Origin: DATGJX01 sp963830545
Lineage (GTDB): Bacteria > Vulcanimicrobiota > Vulcanimicrobiia > Vulcanimicrobiales > Vulcanimicrobiaceae
NCBI GenBank assembly: GCA_963830545.1
Contig: CAWHMK010000001.1
Location: forward strand, 744,001-808,000
DNA length: 64,000 bases
Direction: 5' to 3'
Below are positions 17,866 through 29,873 of this stretch, piece after piece (the stretch's first letter is position 1; every line of letters starts with the position of its first letter). Position numbers and translations under genes: made by a program. A model generated the notes under the pieces. The model worked only from the letters and a program-made list of their open reading frames with translations, ran no database searches and had not been told where the DNA came from.

Positions 17866-18594
17866 ATGGCTGTCTCTGCGCCGGCTGCCGGTAAGGCAAA
17901 CGGTTTATCGACTGTTGTCAACGTTCTCGTTGCACCAAAAGAAGCGTTCGAAACGCTGCGCGTAATTCCAACGTGGGGCTGGGCGTTCATCGTAGCCTGC
18001 GTGCTCGCGATGATCGGCCAATACATAGCGACGCCCGCCGCCGTCCACGCTTTGCAGGCCTCTTGGCCGGCGCAGGTCGCATCGAACCCGCAACTAGCCG
18101 CGATGACCCCCGCGCAGCAACAGCGCGGTCTGGCGTTCGGAATGACGTTCGTTCGGTACTTCTGGTTGTTCATGCCGATCGCCGTATTGATCGGTGCTCT
18201 GCTCCAATCCGTCATCATGCTGATATTCAAGGCAGCAGGAAAGGGCGATGCCGGTTTCAAGCAGCTTTGGTGCGCCGCAATGAACTGTCTGGTCATCGGC
18301 GTCGGCATGTACAGCCTGGTCAACGGTCTTATCGCCGTCGTGCGCGGTGCCTCCGCGTATAGTTCGGCCGGCGACACGATGCGGGCCATTCCCTCACTCG
18401 CATGGATTGCGCCGGGAGCGTCCTTAAAAGTCGTGGCGTTCTTGGCTGCCTTCAACGTGATCAGTATCTGGGGTGCAGTAGTGTTGGCGATCGCAATGAT
18501 GAACGTCGCGCGAGTTTCACGGGCCAATGCCGTCGCTTGCGCGATTACCACAACGACCCTCGCGGGTTTGTACTTCGGTCTAACCGCCCGCTAA
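17866..18594 (+). CDS. YIP1-family membrane protein, first gene of export operon
   Basis: A 242-residue protein with the YIP1 opening 'VVNVLVAPKEAFETLRVIP' and about five membrane helices ('WGWAFIVACVLAMIGQYI', 'FWLFMPIAVLIGALLQSVI', 'NCLVIGVGMYSLVNGLIAV', 'VVAFLAAFNVISIWGAVVLAI', 'AITTTTLAGLYFGL'). The start ATG has AGGAGG six bases upstream. It is followed after 8 bases by the TolC-type gene. A second, diverged YIP1 gene closes the opposite-strand peptide locus at 13409-14155. Function of the family in bacteria is unclear; it recurs next to ABC exporters. Confidence 0.75.
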   Translation: MAVSAPAAGKANGLSTVVNVLVAPKEAFETLRVIPTWGWAFIVACVLAMIGQYIATPAAVHALQASWPAQVASNPQLAAMTPAQQQRGLAFGMTFVRYFWLFMPIAVLIGALLQSVIMLIFKAAGKGDAGFKQLWCAAMNCLVIGVGMYSLVNGLIAVVRGASAYSSAGDTMRAIPSLAWIAPGASLKVVAFLAAFNVISIWGAVVLAIAMMNVARVSRANAVACAITTTTLAGLYFGLTAR

Positions 18595-18602
18595 GTCACT
18601 GA

Positions 18603-19917
18603 ATGCTTCATCTTCTTCTATCGGCGCTGTCTCTGGCGCAAGCGGTGAATTATGCAATCGAGCATAGCCCTACCGTTGCAAAGCAGCGCGCAATCGTCGC
18701 TCAAGCTCGCGGCGGCTACCTCCAGCGACGAGCGGCAACGCTTCCCGGAGTCAACGGCACGCTGCAAAACACGATGCAGAAGTCGCAGAATTATTCAGGC
18801 TACGCGATCATCGGCGTCCCTCAGGCAAACGTATACTCGCAAAATACCGCACAGATCGGCACGCAATACACCTTCAATGGAGGACTGGCGTTCCTCCAAT
18901 CGCTTTCCGCCAAGCAATCTTTCGAGCAGGCGCAGGCGGACTTGCGCCGCACGCAAGAAACGATTACCGACAACGTCACGTCGTCTTTCTACAATCTCGC
19001 CTCAAAAGGCGACACCGTGCGGCTCGATCAGAGCGATCTTCAATATCAAGGCGTCCTCGTCCGAATTGCCAAAGCGAAAGTGGACGCGGGCGTAGCCGCC
19101 GGCGTCGACGTGCTCAGCGCACAGGCGCAGCAAGAAAAAAGCCGGTACACGCTGGCGGCGGCCAACGCAGATTTCGAAAACACCCGCGAGTCGCTCGCGC
19201 AGCTCATCGGCGCGCCGCTCGAAACGCCGTTCGCCGTCCCGGTTCAGGTAGCGCAGCCCCCGCTGCCAGCCCAATCGATCGACAAGCTGATCGCTTTGGC
19301 CATCGCCAATCGCCCGGACGTCGCCTCTGCAAGCGACGCCGTACAGGTTGCGCGCACCAACCGGCGTACGGCGGACACGGATCTCATACCCCAGATCCAA
19401 ACGTTTGCGTCCTTCGGTAATCAGTTTGCGCCGACGTTCAATGGCGCACTGATTCCCGGTGCCGCAGTCAGCCGCGGAACTCCCGGCTTCTGGCAACTGG
19501 GCGTAACCAGTACTTTTACGCTTCCGCTGCTGGACTGGGGCGCACGACACGCGAATCACGTCAACTTGAACGAACAAATATCCGCCGCGCAAACGAATCT
19601 GCTGGCGGCTCAGACGCAGGCCGAACTCGACGTCCGGCAAGCATACCGGGGTGCGCAAACCGCACTCGCTCAGCTCACCTCCGCTCGCGAAGAGAGCCGG
19701 TACGCCGGAGAGGCCGCGAGAGTGGCGCAGGCTGCAGTACGAACACGGCATCAAGACTTTGACGGACGTGCTTGCAGCTCAGCAGTCCTCGCTTTCGGCG
19801 CAGACCGACGAATTCAACGCGCGCGTTGCGTATGTCGACGCAGTCGTCAAACTTCGCGACGCACTCGGCGTGTACACGCCCGAAGCGGCCGTCGCAGATC
19901 TCCAGGGGAGGACCTAA
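18603..19917 (+). CDS. TolC-family outer-membrane channel (one frameshift)
   Basis: Outer-membrane efflux protein of 437 residues when reconstructed, with two repeats of long amphipathic helices ('SLAQAVNYAIEHSPTVAKQ' at the start of repeat 1, 'SIDKLIALAIANRPDVASA' at the start of repeat 2) and the coiled-coil stretches 'VLAAQQSSLSAQTDEFNARV' near the end. It would form the trimeric exit duct for the adaptor and MacB-like transporter encoded next. A short hydrophobic N-terminus serves as signal peptide. One extra G near 19731 breaks the frame; its removal gives RVAQLQYEHGIKTLTDVL. Confidence 0.85.
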
Positions 19918-19918
19918 C

Positions 19919-21213
19919 GTGAAACGACTTGTTGCGCTTGGAGCAATCATCGCCGGCATCATCCTCATCCTGGTGGCCACGCGACTGGCCAATCGCCGCG
20001 GCAGCGACCCCACCGTAGCGGTCAGCGCGGTTCGCGCGCGCCTGGGCACGTTTCAGGTGAAGCTTCCGGAAAACGGGGTCGTGCAGCATCCGCGCACGGC
20101 CACGATTCCGACGCTTGTCGCAGGCAACATAAGTGCGATTTACGCAAAGCCGGGCGACGAGGTCGTCGCCGGTGAGGTCCTCGCCACCGTCGAGAACCCA
20201 TCGCTCGACTCCGCAGCGGCCGGATCCAAAGCCGACTACACATCGGCTGTGGCCAACGTTCGCACGGCACGTGTCGACGAACAAAACGCACGCGTCACGT
20301 ACCAAGGCCAGGTCGAAACCGCCAAGTCCAACCTCGACGAGGCGAAGCGTGTCTACGAAGCCGACGTAGCGCTGTACAAGGAGCAGGCGATTCCAAGGAA
20401 CCAGCTGGACACCGACCGCGCGTCGCTCGACAAGACGCAGGTTGCCTACGACCAGGCAGTTCGGCAACTGCGGCTCGGTGCGGTCACCGGGTACGGCGAA
20501 GATAGCGTTCAATATGCGCAGGCCGCTGCGGAGAAGGCGGCAATTACGAACGAAGCCGATCAGCAGCAGCTCTCGTTCACGCGCATCGCCGCACCATTCT
20601 CCGGGGTCATTCAAACTATCGCGACGCAGCCCAATGATCCCCTAACGCCGCTGCGCGAAGGCGACGCCGTTACGGCAGGTCAGATGCTCTTCACAATCGC
20701 AGAAAGCAACAATTACATCGTCAAAGCGCAAGTGGACGAACAGGACATCATGAACGTCCGCGTCGGGCAGGAAGCCATCATTTCGGGTCAAGACTTTCCC
20801 GGGAAGCACATCGTGGGGCACGTTGCCGCGATTGCGCCGGTGGCCACTAAATCGACGGACGCATCGAGCACGGCCAAGCAAGTTCTAACGACGATCCATT
20901 TGGACGCTTCGCCGTTTTATTTGAAAGACGGAATGACCGTTGACGTAGATATGGTAACGACGAACATCGCGCATGCATTGCTGCTTCCTAGCGATGCCAT
21001 CGTAACCGATAAGGGCCAGACTACGTTTACGTCGTACGCAAAGGCGTCGTTCACAAGACGCCGATCCGCACCGGCGCCTCCAATGATACGGATACGGTCG
21101 TCGTTTCCGGCCTCACGCCGGGCAGCACCGTCGTCACGAATAACGTGCCGCGCCTGCGCGACGGTTCGCACGTTACCATTGCACCTTCGGCTTCGCCGGC
21201 GCCGGCGTCATGA
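19919..21213 (+). CDS. HlyD/MacA-type periplasmic adaptor (one frameshift)
   Basis: Membrane fusion protein of 431 residues: N-terminal anchor 'LVALGAIIAGIILILVATRLA', lipoyl-type half-motif 'ISAIYAKPGDEVVAGEVLATV', a coiled-coil hairpin (about 75-190), the second half-motif 'FTRIAAPFSGVIQTI', and a beta-barrel with 'GMTVDVDMVT'. Start GTG at 19919, one base after the TolC stop, with GGAGG upstream. One base is missing near 21024; adding it gives VYVVRKGVVHKTPIRTG and the natural stop at 21213, which overlaps the permease start (ATGA). Confidence 0.85.
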
Positions 21214-22401
21214 CACGCTTCTTCGCCTACGCGGGCGAAGCTGTCACCGCGCTGTGGCGCAACAGAACGCGCTCGATGCTGACGATCCTCGGCATGATCA
21301 TCGGCTCGTCGTCGATTATCGCGGTGTTCGGAATCAGCAAGGGCGCCGCCGGCGGAATCCAGGCGATGTTCAACTCGTTCGGACCTACTCCGATCTTCGT
21401 TTTCGTCGACAGCACCCAAGACTATCCCGATCTCGCGCAGATCCGGTACGAGGATTTGCGCCGGGTTCAGGAAGAACTCGGCCCGCAAGCAGCGGCCGTC
21501 GAGCCGATATATCAATCGACCATGCCCGTGCGACACGGTTCGATCACGCACTACTATCAGATTACCGACGACGGATCGTATCACCCGGACCAGCTCGTCA
21601 TGGCGCAGGGCCGCAAAATCAGCGCCGAAGACCTTACGGAGGCTGCACGCGTCGCCGACATTTCGAGCGACGTTGCGCAGCGCTTCTTCGGCGACACGGA
21701 TGCCCTGGGCAAAGACATTACGGTTGGCGGTAACCATGTCACCGTAATAGGCGTCTATCCGGCGATGAAAGGCAGCCTCTTCTCAGGAACCATAGCGAAT
21801 ACGATTTTTCTGCCCTACACGACGTTTTATCGCTTCTTCCCCGGTTCTCCGGACGGGCTTCAGGTCTATCCTGCCAACGAAGACAATGCGGCCGAAGTCG
21901 GCGATCTCACCAAGAAGGCGCTGCAGCACATCCACGGTTCGCGCGCGCAGTACAACGTTCAGGACGGCGAAGCGTTTGTCAACGGGTTCGAAAATGTGCT
22001 GAACATCGTTGCGGTCGGACTCTCCGCCATCGGAGGCGTTGCGCTGCTGGTCGCCGGTATCGGAATCATGAACATCATGCTCGTCTCCGTTACCGAGCGC
22101 ACGCGTGAGATTGGCATCCGCCGCTCCATCGGCGCCAGCCGCGCGGACATTGCCACGCAATTCTTGATGGAAGCCATTCTGCTCGCGCTCGCAGGCGGGG
22201 TTACCGGAATGCTGCTGGGCTTAGCGGTTACCGTCGGCGGCGCGGAGCTCGATCAGCAAACAGCTCGGGGCCGTTATCATTCCGTACGTTTTAATCGTCT
22301 CGATCGCCCTGGGTTTTTCGGGAACGGTCGGCATCATTTTCGGCCTTTATCCGGCATTTCGCGCCGCCGCGATGGATCCGATACAGGCGCTACGCGGATG
22401 A
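21210..22401 (+). CDS. MacB-like ABC permease 1 (one frameshift)
   Basis: FtsX/MacB-fold permease of 396 residues: first helix 'RSMLTILGMIIGSSSIIAVFG', a large periplasmic domain, then 'IGGVALLVAGIGIMNIMLVSV', the family motif 'TERTREIGIRRSIGASRADI', and the last helices ending 'FGLYPAFRAAAMDPI'. One extra base near 22238 breaks the frame before the last two helices. The stop overlaps the ATG of the second permease. In the MacB family the ATPase is usually fused; here it is a separate downstream gene, as in LolCDE-type systems. Confidence 0.85.
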
Positions 22402-23591
22402 TATATCTGCAGGAAGCGCTCAGCGTGCTGTTTGCGAACAAAGTGCGTTCGCTGCTCACCATGCTGGGGCTGATCATCGGCGTCGGCGCCGTAGTCGCGA
22501 TTCAAACCCTGGGCAGCAGCATGGCGGGGGCGATAAACGGCACACTTGCCCCGCTATCCGACGACACATTTTTCGTTTTTGCGAACAGTACGCAAAACGA
22601 TTACCAGAAAGCGTTGATAAGCCAGTCCGATATCAACGCCCTCGCGACGCTGCCGAACGTTCGCGTTGCCTATCCGCTGACGGGCGCAAGCGATTTGGTG
22701 AAGCACGCGCACCGGCAAGCGCGGCTCTTCATCAGCGGCGATGCGGCGGAGCCATTCAATACCACGCCGCTGAAAGCGGGGCGCCGCATCTCGCAAGGCG
22801 ACGTCGACGAACGTGCAAACGTAGCGGTTATCAGTGACCGCGCATATCAGCGCCTCTTCGCGCCGGGCGCCAATGCGGTCGGCGAGGCAATCTATGTCGG
22901 CCCGCAGCGATATGAGGTCGTCGGCGTTTTGACGCCGCCGAAAACCGGGCTGCTGAATGCCCAATTCGGCGGCGACGTCTCGGCACCGTACACGACCGTG
23001 ATCCAGCAATACATGCGGGGCAGTAAGGTGCAGGCGGCCCGAATCGTCGTCGACGACACTTCGCAGATTGGACAAACCGAGGTCGCCGTCATCAAGAAAC
23101 TGCGCGACCTCCACGGCGATCCGAATCTGGAATATGATTCTACGGATAAATCGCAGATTACCCGCAGCATCAGCAGTGTATTCGGCGTCATGACGATCGT
23201 CGTAGGAGTCATCGGGGCCATCTCGCTGCTCGTGGCGGGCATCGGCATCATGAACATCATGCTCGTTTCCGTTACGGAGCGCACGCGAGAAATCGGCGTA
23301 CGCAAGGCCATCGGAGCCAATCGCGCACAGATTCTGGTTCAGTTCTTCATCGAAGCGTTGCTGCTATGCGGGATTGGCTGCGGCATCGGATGCGTCATCG
23401 GCCTGCTCATCGGCGGCGCCGTGAACTCGATGGCAATCATCAAACTGACGGGCTACGTGGCACCGCTGCCGTGGGTGCAGTCGCTTATCATTGCGGGTGC
23501 CTTTGCCGCGGTCGTTACGCTCGCGTTCGGAACGTACCCCGCATATCGCGCCGCCGCATTGGATCCGATTGAAGCATTACGATATGAATGA
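22398..23591 (+). CDS. MacB-like ABC permease 2
   Basis: Intact paralogue of permease 1 (397 residues) with the same order: 'RSLLTMLGLIIGVGAVVAI', periplasmic MacB core domain, 'ISLLVAGIGIMNIMLVSV', 'TERTREIGVRKAIGANRAQI' and 'LAFGTYPAYRAAALDPIEAL'. The two permeases probably form a heterodimer served by the ATPase of the next gene, moving substrates from the periplasm through the adaptor and TolC channel (mechanotransmission type) instead of across the inner membrane. Its stop overlaps the ATPase start by eight bases. Confidence 0.88.
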   Translation: MIYLQEALSVLFANKVRSLLTMLGLIIGVGAVVAIQTLGSSMAGAINGTLAPLSDDTFFVFANSTQNDYQKALISQSDINALATLPNVRVAYPLTGASDLVKHAHRQARLFISGDAAEPFNTTPLKAGRRISQGDVDERANVAVISDRAYQRLFAPGANAVGEAIYVGPQRYEVVGVLTPPKTGLLNAQFGGDVSAPYTTVIQQYMRGSKVQAARIVVDDTSQIGQTEVAVIKKLRDLHGDPNLEYDSTDKSQITRSISSVFGVMTIVVGVIGAISLLVAGIGIMNIMLVSVTERTREIGVRKAIGANRAQILVQFFIEALLLCGIGCGIGCVIGLLIGGAVNSMAIIKLTGYVAPLPWVQSLIIAGAFAAVVTLAFGTYPAYRAAALDPIEALRYE

Positions 23592-24342
23592 GTTTCCACG
23601 CGCCATCGACGTGCGCGACGTCACGAAAGTGTACAAGTCGGGCTCGCTCGAAGTCGAAGCGCTCAGCGGCGTCTCGTTCACGATCCGCCGCGGAGAATAC
23701 GTCGCCATCATGGGCCCGTCCGGTTCCGGCAAATCGACGCTGATGAATGTGCTCGGCTGTTTGGATCGCGCGACCACCGGTACGTATCTGCTCGACGGCG
23801 TCGACGTTTCGGGACTCGACGACAACGCGCTCGCGCAGATACGCCTGAAGAAATTGGGCTTCGTTTTTCAAGGGTTCAACTTGCTGGCGCGCACCGACGC
23901 GATGAAGAACGTCGCATTGCCCCTGTTTTATGCGGGTGTGCCGTCCCGCGAGCGCATGGCCGCAGCCGCCCGGCAGCTGGCGGAAGTGGGTTTGGCGGAC
24001 CGCGGCAAGCACAAGCCCAACGAACTCTCCGGAGGCCAGCAGCAGCGCGTCGCAATTGCGCGAGCTTTGGTCAACGATCCGGCCGTACTGCTCGCAGACG
24101 AGCCTACGGGAAATCTCGATTCCAAGACCAGCGTCGAGATCCTCACGCTGTTCGGCCGGCTCAATGCGGCGGGACGCACGATCATCATGGTCACCCATGA
24201 CGAAAACGTAGCATCGCATGCCAAGCGCGTTTTGCGGATGCTCGACGGGCGCATCGTCTCCGACGGGCCGCCTCAAGCCCGCCGAGAGGTTTGGGGCGTC
24301 GGCGCACAGGATGACGCGGACGGTTCTCTCATCAAATCTTAA
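23584..24342 (+). CDS. MacB/LolD-type ABC transporter ATPase
   Basis: A 252-residue nucleotide-binding subunit with Walker A 'GPSGSGKSTLMNVLG', Q-loop 'LGFVFQGFNLL', signature 'NELSGGQQQRVAIARAL', Walker B 'VLLADEPTGNLDS' and H-loop 'IIMVTHD'. 'TGNLDSKTS' is typical of the MacB/LolD/FtsE subfamily. The start ATG at 23584 overlaps the end of permease 2, so translation is coupled; longer upstream readings are within the permease. It drives the two permeases encoded just before. Confidence 0.9.
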   Translation: MNEFPRAIDVRDVTKVYKSGSLEVEALSGVSFTIRRGEYVAIMGPSGSGKSTLMNVLGCLDRATTGTYLLDGVDVSGLDDNALAQIRLKKLGFVFQGFNLLARTDAMKNVALPLFYAGVPSRERMAAAARQLAEVGLADRGKHKPNELSGGQQQRVAIARALVNDPAVLLADEPTGNLDSKTSVEILTLFGRLNAAGRTIIMVTHDENVASHAKRVLRMLDGRIVSDGPPQARREVWGVGAQDDADGSLIKS

Positions 24343-24403
24343 GCGAGCGGCCCGCTACTTTTGGTATTCGTATCGGGTAGAAAACGCCGGAGGAACTTTA
24401 TAC

Positions 24404-25651
24404 GTGAAAAATCGCCTGATGCCGACGGCGATTGTTGCTCTCGTGGGCGCAATCGTCGGCGCATTCATCATGATGCTCTATGCGAGCACGCACTTTTCGA
24501 ACGTCGCGGGACCGAATGGAACGCCGCCCGCAGTGAGCGCGGCGCCGCTGACCGGCGGTGGAAGCGACCAAGATCGCATCGTCAATGCGGTCAAGCGCGT
24601 GAAACCGTCCGTCGTCGCCATCGACGTTTCGGTGAACGGCAAGCAGTACGTTCCGGTCGATCCGTTTCAGCAATTCTACGGACAGCAAGGCCCCTACGTC
24701 GCGCAGCCGTACAGCGAACGCGGTTCCGGTTCCGGTTTCGTCTACGACGGCAGCGGCGACATCGTCACCAATGCGCACGTCGTGCGCCCTCCGCTGCCGA
24801 ACGCGCAAGTCACCGATATCACGGTCGTTTTTCCGAACCGCACGCGCGCAAAGGCCCGTCTGATTGCGGCAAACATCGGCGCGGATCTCGCGATCGTTCG
24901 AGTCGAGAGCAAGAATATGCCGCCGCCGCTCAATTTGGCGGATTCCGATAGACTGCAGCAAGGTCAGTGGGCGATTGCAATCGGCGAGCCGTACGAACTG
25001 CAGCAGAGCGTAACGGTCGGCGTCGTCTCGGCATTCGACCGCAAGGAACCCATTCAAACCGAAACCGGTCAAACGATGACCTTCAACGGGTTGCTGCAAA
25101 CGTCTGCTCCGATCAATCCCGGGAACTCCGGCGGTCCGCTCATCGACATGAACGGCGACGTCATCGGCGTGAATCAATCGACGCTGCGCGGCGGCGCCGA
25201 AGGAATCGGCTTCGCGATTCCGTCGAGCACCGTGAAGCGCGTCGTGTCGCAGATGATCGCGCATCCCGGAATCACCTCGCCGCCCGCCGAGGCCTTCCTG
25301 GGCGTCGTGCTCGGCCAAGTAACGAACGGTTTCCGCAGCCAGACCGGCTACCACGGTCCGGCCGGCGTCGCGGTGTATCAGGTCGCGAGCGGCTCGCCTG
25401 CCGATCAAGCCGGCATCAATCCCGGCGACGTAATCCTCAAATTGAACGGCAAGACCTATACGAGGCATCAGAGCTTGGCCGCCGACATCGGGAAGCTCAA
25501 GGCGGGCGACAAGGTCACGTTGGAAGTGTGGTCCGGGGCTACGGGCGCCAAGCGTTTGGTAACCATAACCCTGGGTTCGCGTCCGGCTCAATCGGGCTAC
25601 GAGCAGGGTCCGCCCGACCAGCAGGGCGTCCCACCGGACCAAAACCCGTAA
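24404..25651 (+). CDS. HtrA/DegP-like periplasmic serine protease
   Basis: A 415-residue protein: signal anchor 'AIVALVGAIVGAFIMMLYA', trypsin-like domain with His in 'DIVTNAHVV', Asp in 'NIGADLAIVRVES' and Ser in 'INPGNSGGPLIDMNGDVIGV', then one PDZ domain ('GVAVYQVASGSPADQAGI', 'GDVILKLNG') and a Pro/Gln-rich tail. One PDZ domain and an N-terminal anchor place it with DegS-like members. Start GTG at 24404, GGAGG ten bases upstream. It lies 61 bases after the ABC ATPase on the same strand, before a terminator, so may belong to the export operon. Confidence 0.88.
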   Translation: MKNRLMPTAIVALVGAIVGAFIMMLYASTHFSNVAGPNGTPPAVSAAPLTGGGSDQDRIVNAVKRVKPSVVAIDVSVNGKQYVPVDPFQQFYGQQGPYVAQPYSERGSGSGFVYDGSGDIVTNAHVVRPPLPNAQVTDITVVFPNRTRAKARLIAANIGADLAIVRVESKNMPPPLNLADSDRLQQGQWAIAIGEPYELQQSVTVGVVSAFDRKEPIQTETGQTMTFNGLLQTSAPINPGNSGGPLIDMNGDVIGVNQSTLRGGAEGIGFAIPSSTVKRVVSQMIAHPGITSPPAEAFLGVVLGQVTNGFRSQTGYHGPAGVAVYQVASGSPADQAGINPGDVILKLNGKTYTRHQSLAADIGKLKAGDKVTLEVWSGATGAKRLVTITLGSRPAQSGYEQGPPDQQGVPPDQNP

Positions 25652-25658
25652 GACTCGA

Positions 25659-25686
25659 GGGGAGCCCTGTCCGCGCAGGGCTCCCC
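25659..25686 (+). terminator. rho-independent-type terminator after the export operon/htrA
   Basis: GGGGAGCCCTG (25659-25669) and CAGGGCTCCCC (25676-25686) form a perfect 11-base-pair stem with a 6-base loop, 7 bases after the protease stop codon. The following bases are only weakly T-rich. Confidence 0.8.
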
Positions 25687-25893
25687 TGCATCTTTCGGCG
25701 CGGCAAAGCTGTCTAAAAAGGTGGAACACGAACGGTCCAATCGCGTACTATGATTGAACCGTAATCGTCCTTGCAGTTCAGTAAGCGGCAAGGCCCAGTA
25801 CAGCCCCTCGTCTTCGCTCGGGGTCCTTCGATACCTCAGCAATACGGGTGGCCGGAACGGCTGGTCCATGAACTCGGAAAGAGAGAATAACCA

Positions 25894-27753
<1,860 letters not shown>

Positions 27754-27849
27754 CGCGCGGCATTCGGCGCGCTCCCGGTCCCGGCAGGTTCACACGAGCT
27801 TGTCGAAGGGTCGCGAGCGCGCCGAGCGGCGTCTTATTTGAATGAAACT

Positions 27850-28391
27850 ATGCAAGACGAATACGTAACGGAAGCCGACGTCCCATCAGCCTGCGAGAAC
27901 GGCGAGAGTTTCGCCTCGCCAGCGGAGGTGCGGTCGCAACTCGATGCCGCGAATGCGCGCGCGGAAGACAATTACAACAAGTTCCTGCTCGCGATGGCGG
28001 ATTTCGAGAACTACAAGAAGCGGATCGAACGCCAATTCCGCGAGATCGCGGATTCCGGCCGCAGAGATCTGCTCAAGAACTTTCTTCCGGTCATCGACAA
28101 TCTCGAACGCGCGCTTTCCGTCGAGGAAACCTCGCTGGACGCGCTGCGCAACGGCATACAGCAAACGCTCAAAGGGTTCGAAATCGGTTCTCGGGATTGA
28201 AGGGGTCAAGCCCATTTCGACTCAAGGGACAAAAATTCGATCCGAAACTCGCGGAGGCGATCGGAACGCAGCAAGCGACGGGCGTCGAAGACGACACAGT
28301 TCTCGAAGAAGCACAGAAAGCGTACATGATCGGCGACGAACTGCTGCGCCCCGCCAAGGTGATCGTTTCTAAGAATGATTCGAACGCTTAG
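27850..28391 (+). CDS. grpE: nucleotide exchange factor GrpE (two frameshifts)
   Basis: GrpE releases ADP from DnaK. The reconstructed protein has 179 residues: acidic N-terminus, coiled coil ('QLDAANARAEDNYNKFL', 'MADFENYKKRIERQ', 'LKNFLPVIDNLERAL') and the C-terminal wing 'FDPKLAEAIGTQQATG' ending 'ELLRPAKVIVSKN'. Extra bases near 28186 (GG) and in the run of five A at 28231 break the frame; removing both gives FEIVLGIEGVKPISTQGTKF, a normal GrpE sequence. Start ATG at 27850 is preferred; an in-frame TTG at 27838 is possible. dnaJ follows after 5 bases. Confidence 0.9.
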
Positions 28392-28396
28392 GGCGA

Positions 28397-29426
28397 ATGA
28401 ACTACAAAGACTACTACCAGGTACTCGGCATCCCGAAAAGCGCGCCGGAAAAAGACATCAAATCGGCGTACCGCAAGCTCGCGAGGAAATGGCATCCTGA
28501 CGCCAATCCCAACAACCAAAAAGACGCCGAGGAAAAATTCAAAGAGATTCAAGAAGCCTACGAAGTCCTCGGGCGATCCGGAGAAGCGCCGTAAATACGA
28601 CGTTCTCGGCAGCAATTGGCAGCAGGCCGCGCAGCAAGCCGAGCAGCAGCGTCGCTATCGCAACTCGCAAAGCGAGACGTTCAATTTCGGCTTCGGCGAT
28701 TTCGGAGCGGGCGCAGGCACGGCCGGCGGCGGGCCCAGCGGCTTTTCGGATTTCTTCGACATGTTCTTTTCGGGGATCGGCAAGCGCAACACGGCGCAAA
28801 GCACCGGTTTCGCGCAGCGCGGACAAGATCTCGAGACGACGATCGAGCTTTCGCTCCGCGACGTCTACGACGGCGGCAAGAAGTCCGTTTCATTGCAAGT
28901 CGAAGACGTCTGCCCGCGCTGTCGCGGTACCGGAACCGACCGGGGCGGGCTGTGCGCTCACTGTCATGGCACCGGAAGGCTCCTGGGCACAAAGAAGTTC
29001 GAAGTCACGATTCCCAAAGGTATCGGCGAAGGCCAGCGCATCCGCTTGGCGGGCCAAGGCGGCGCCGGCATCGCAGGCGGCCCGAACGGCGATCTTTTTT
29101 TGGTGGTGAAATTGGTGGAGGATCCGGCATACAAGCGCAAAGGCGACGATCTCTACGTCGACCTCCCCGTCAGCATCTTCGATCTCGTGCTCGGCGGCGA
29201 GGTGAAGGTTCCGACGATGGGCGGCCAAGTGACGATGACCGTGCCCGCGGGAACCCAAAACAACCGGCTCCTGCGGCTTTCGGGCAAAGGCATGCCGAAG
29301 GTCCGCAACGGCGGAACCGGCGATCTCTACGTGCGGCTCATCGGGCAGCTGCCGACCGATTTGAGCGACAAGGAAAAGAAACTCTTCAAGGAGCTCTCCG
29401 CGCTGCGCAACGGCAAAAAATCCTAA
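28397..29426 (+). CDS. dnaJ: DnaJ-family co-chaperone with half-size zinc region (one frameshift)
   Basis: J domain 'DYYQVLGIPKSAPEKDIKSA' with 'WHPDANPNN' (HPD), a Gly/Phe-rich stretch ('FNFGFGDFGAGAGTAGGG'), then only two CxxCxGxG motifs ('CPRCRGTG' and 'CAHCHGTG') separated by five residues, and the two substrate-binding beta domains ('EVTIPKGIGEGQRIRLAGQG'). Classical DnaJ has four such motifs, so zinc site 2 is absent. Reconstructed length is 342 residues. One extra G near 28571 breaks the frame; without it the J domain ends normally in YEVLGDPEKRRKYD. Confidence 0.9.
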
Positions 29427-29506
29427 CCGGCTGAATCCGCAACTCCCGTTTCGAACGGCGGTTCTTCTCGTAGAAGAACCGCTTCGCTTTTGAAAGGGGA
29501 AAACTC

Positions 29507-29870
29507 ATGGTCAAAGACGTCGCGTTTACGGCATATCCCGCCAAAGACGTGGAACGCCTGCGCAGACTTTTATTCCGAAGCGCTAGGCTTCGAGTTCAGC
29601 GGACCGTTCAGCGAAGAAGGCGTGCTCAAGTACGACGAAGCGCACATCGGCAGCGGGTGGTTCGCCGTGATGACGACCGACTGGCTCGAAGTCACGCCGT
29701 GCGCGGGAGTAGCATTCGAGGTGGACGACATCGAGCGCACCGCTGCGGACTTGCGCGCAAAAAACGTCGAGATCGAAAACATCTACGACACGCCGGTCTG
29801 CAGAATTACGTCGTTCACCGATCCCGAAGGCAACAAGGTGACCCTGCACCAGACGACGGTCCCGCACTAA
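29507..29870 (+). CDS. VOC-superfamily (glyoxalase-like) protein (one frameshift)
   Basis: A 120-residue single vicinal-oxygen-chelate module: 'VAFTAYPAKDVERL' strand, 'DFYSEALGFEFSGPF', 'GVAFEVDDIERTAADLRAKN' and 'SFTDPEGNKVTLHQ' with a terminal Glu as likely metal ligand. Such proteins bind a metal or small ligand; specificity cannot be told. One extra A near 29564 breaks the frame. A strong ribosome site (AAAGGGG) precedes the ATG at 29507. The ABC exporter starts 3 bases after its stop. Confidence 0.8.
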
Positions 29871-29873
29871 GCC

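Noticed and set aside
21210..23591. A 793-codon open frame that looks like a double MacB permease
   Set aside because: Permease 1 loses its last helices in this frame; they are intact in another frame and end at 22401, overlapping the ATG of permease 2. Two separate genes fit better.
25687..25893. CIRCE operator or heat-shock promoter before dnaK
   Set aside because: No TTAGCACTC-N9-GAGTGCTAA-like inverted repeat and no convincing sigma-32 boxes were found.
28170..28185. tRNA-like GGTTCGAAATC box
   Set aside because: It lies inside the grpE coding sequence and no cloverleaf can be drawn around it.
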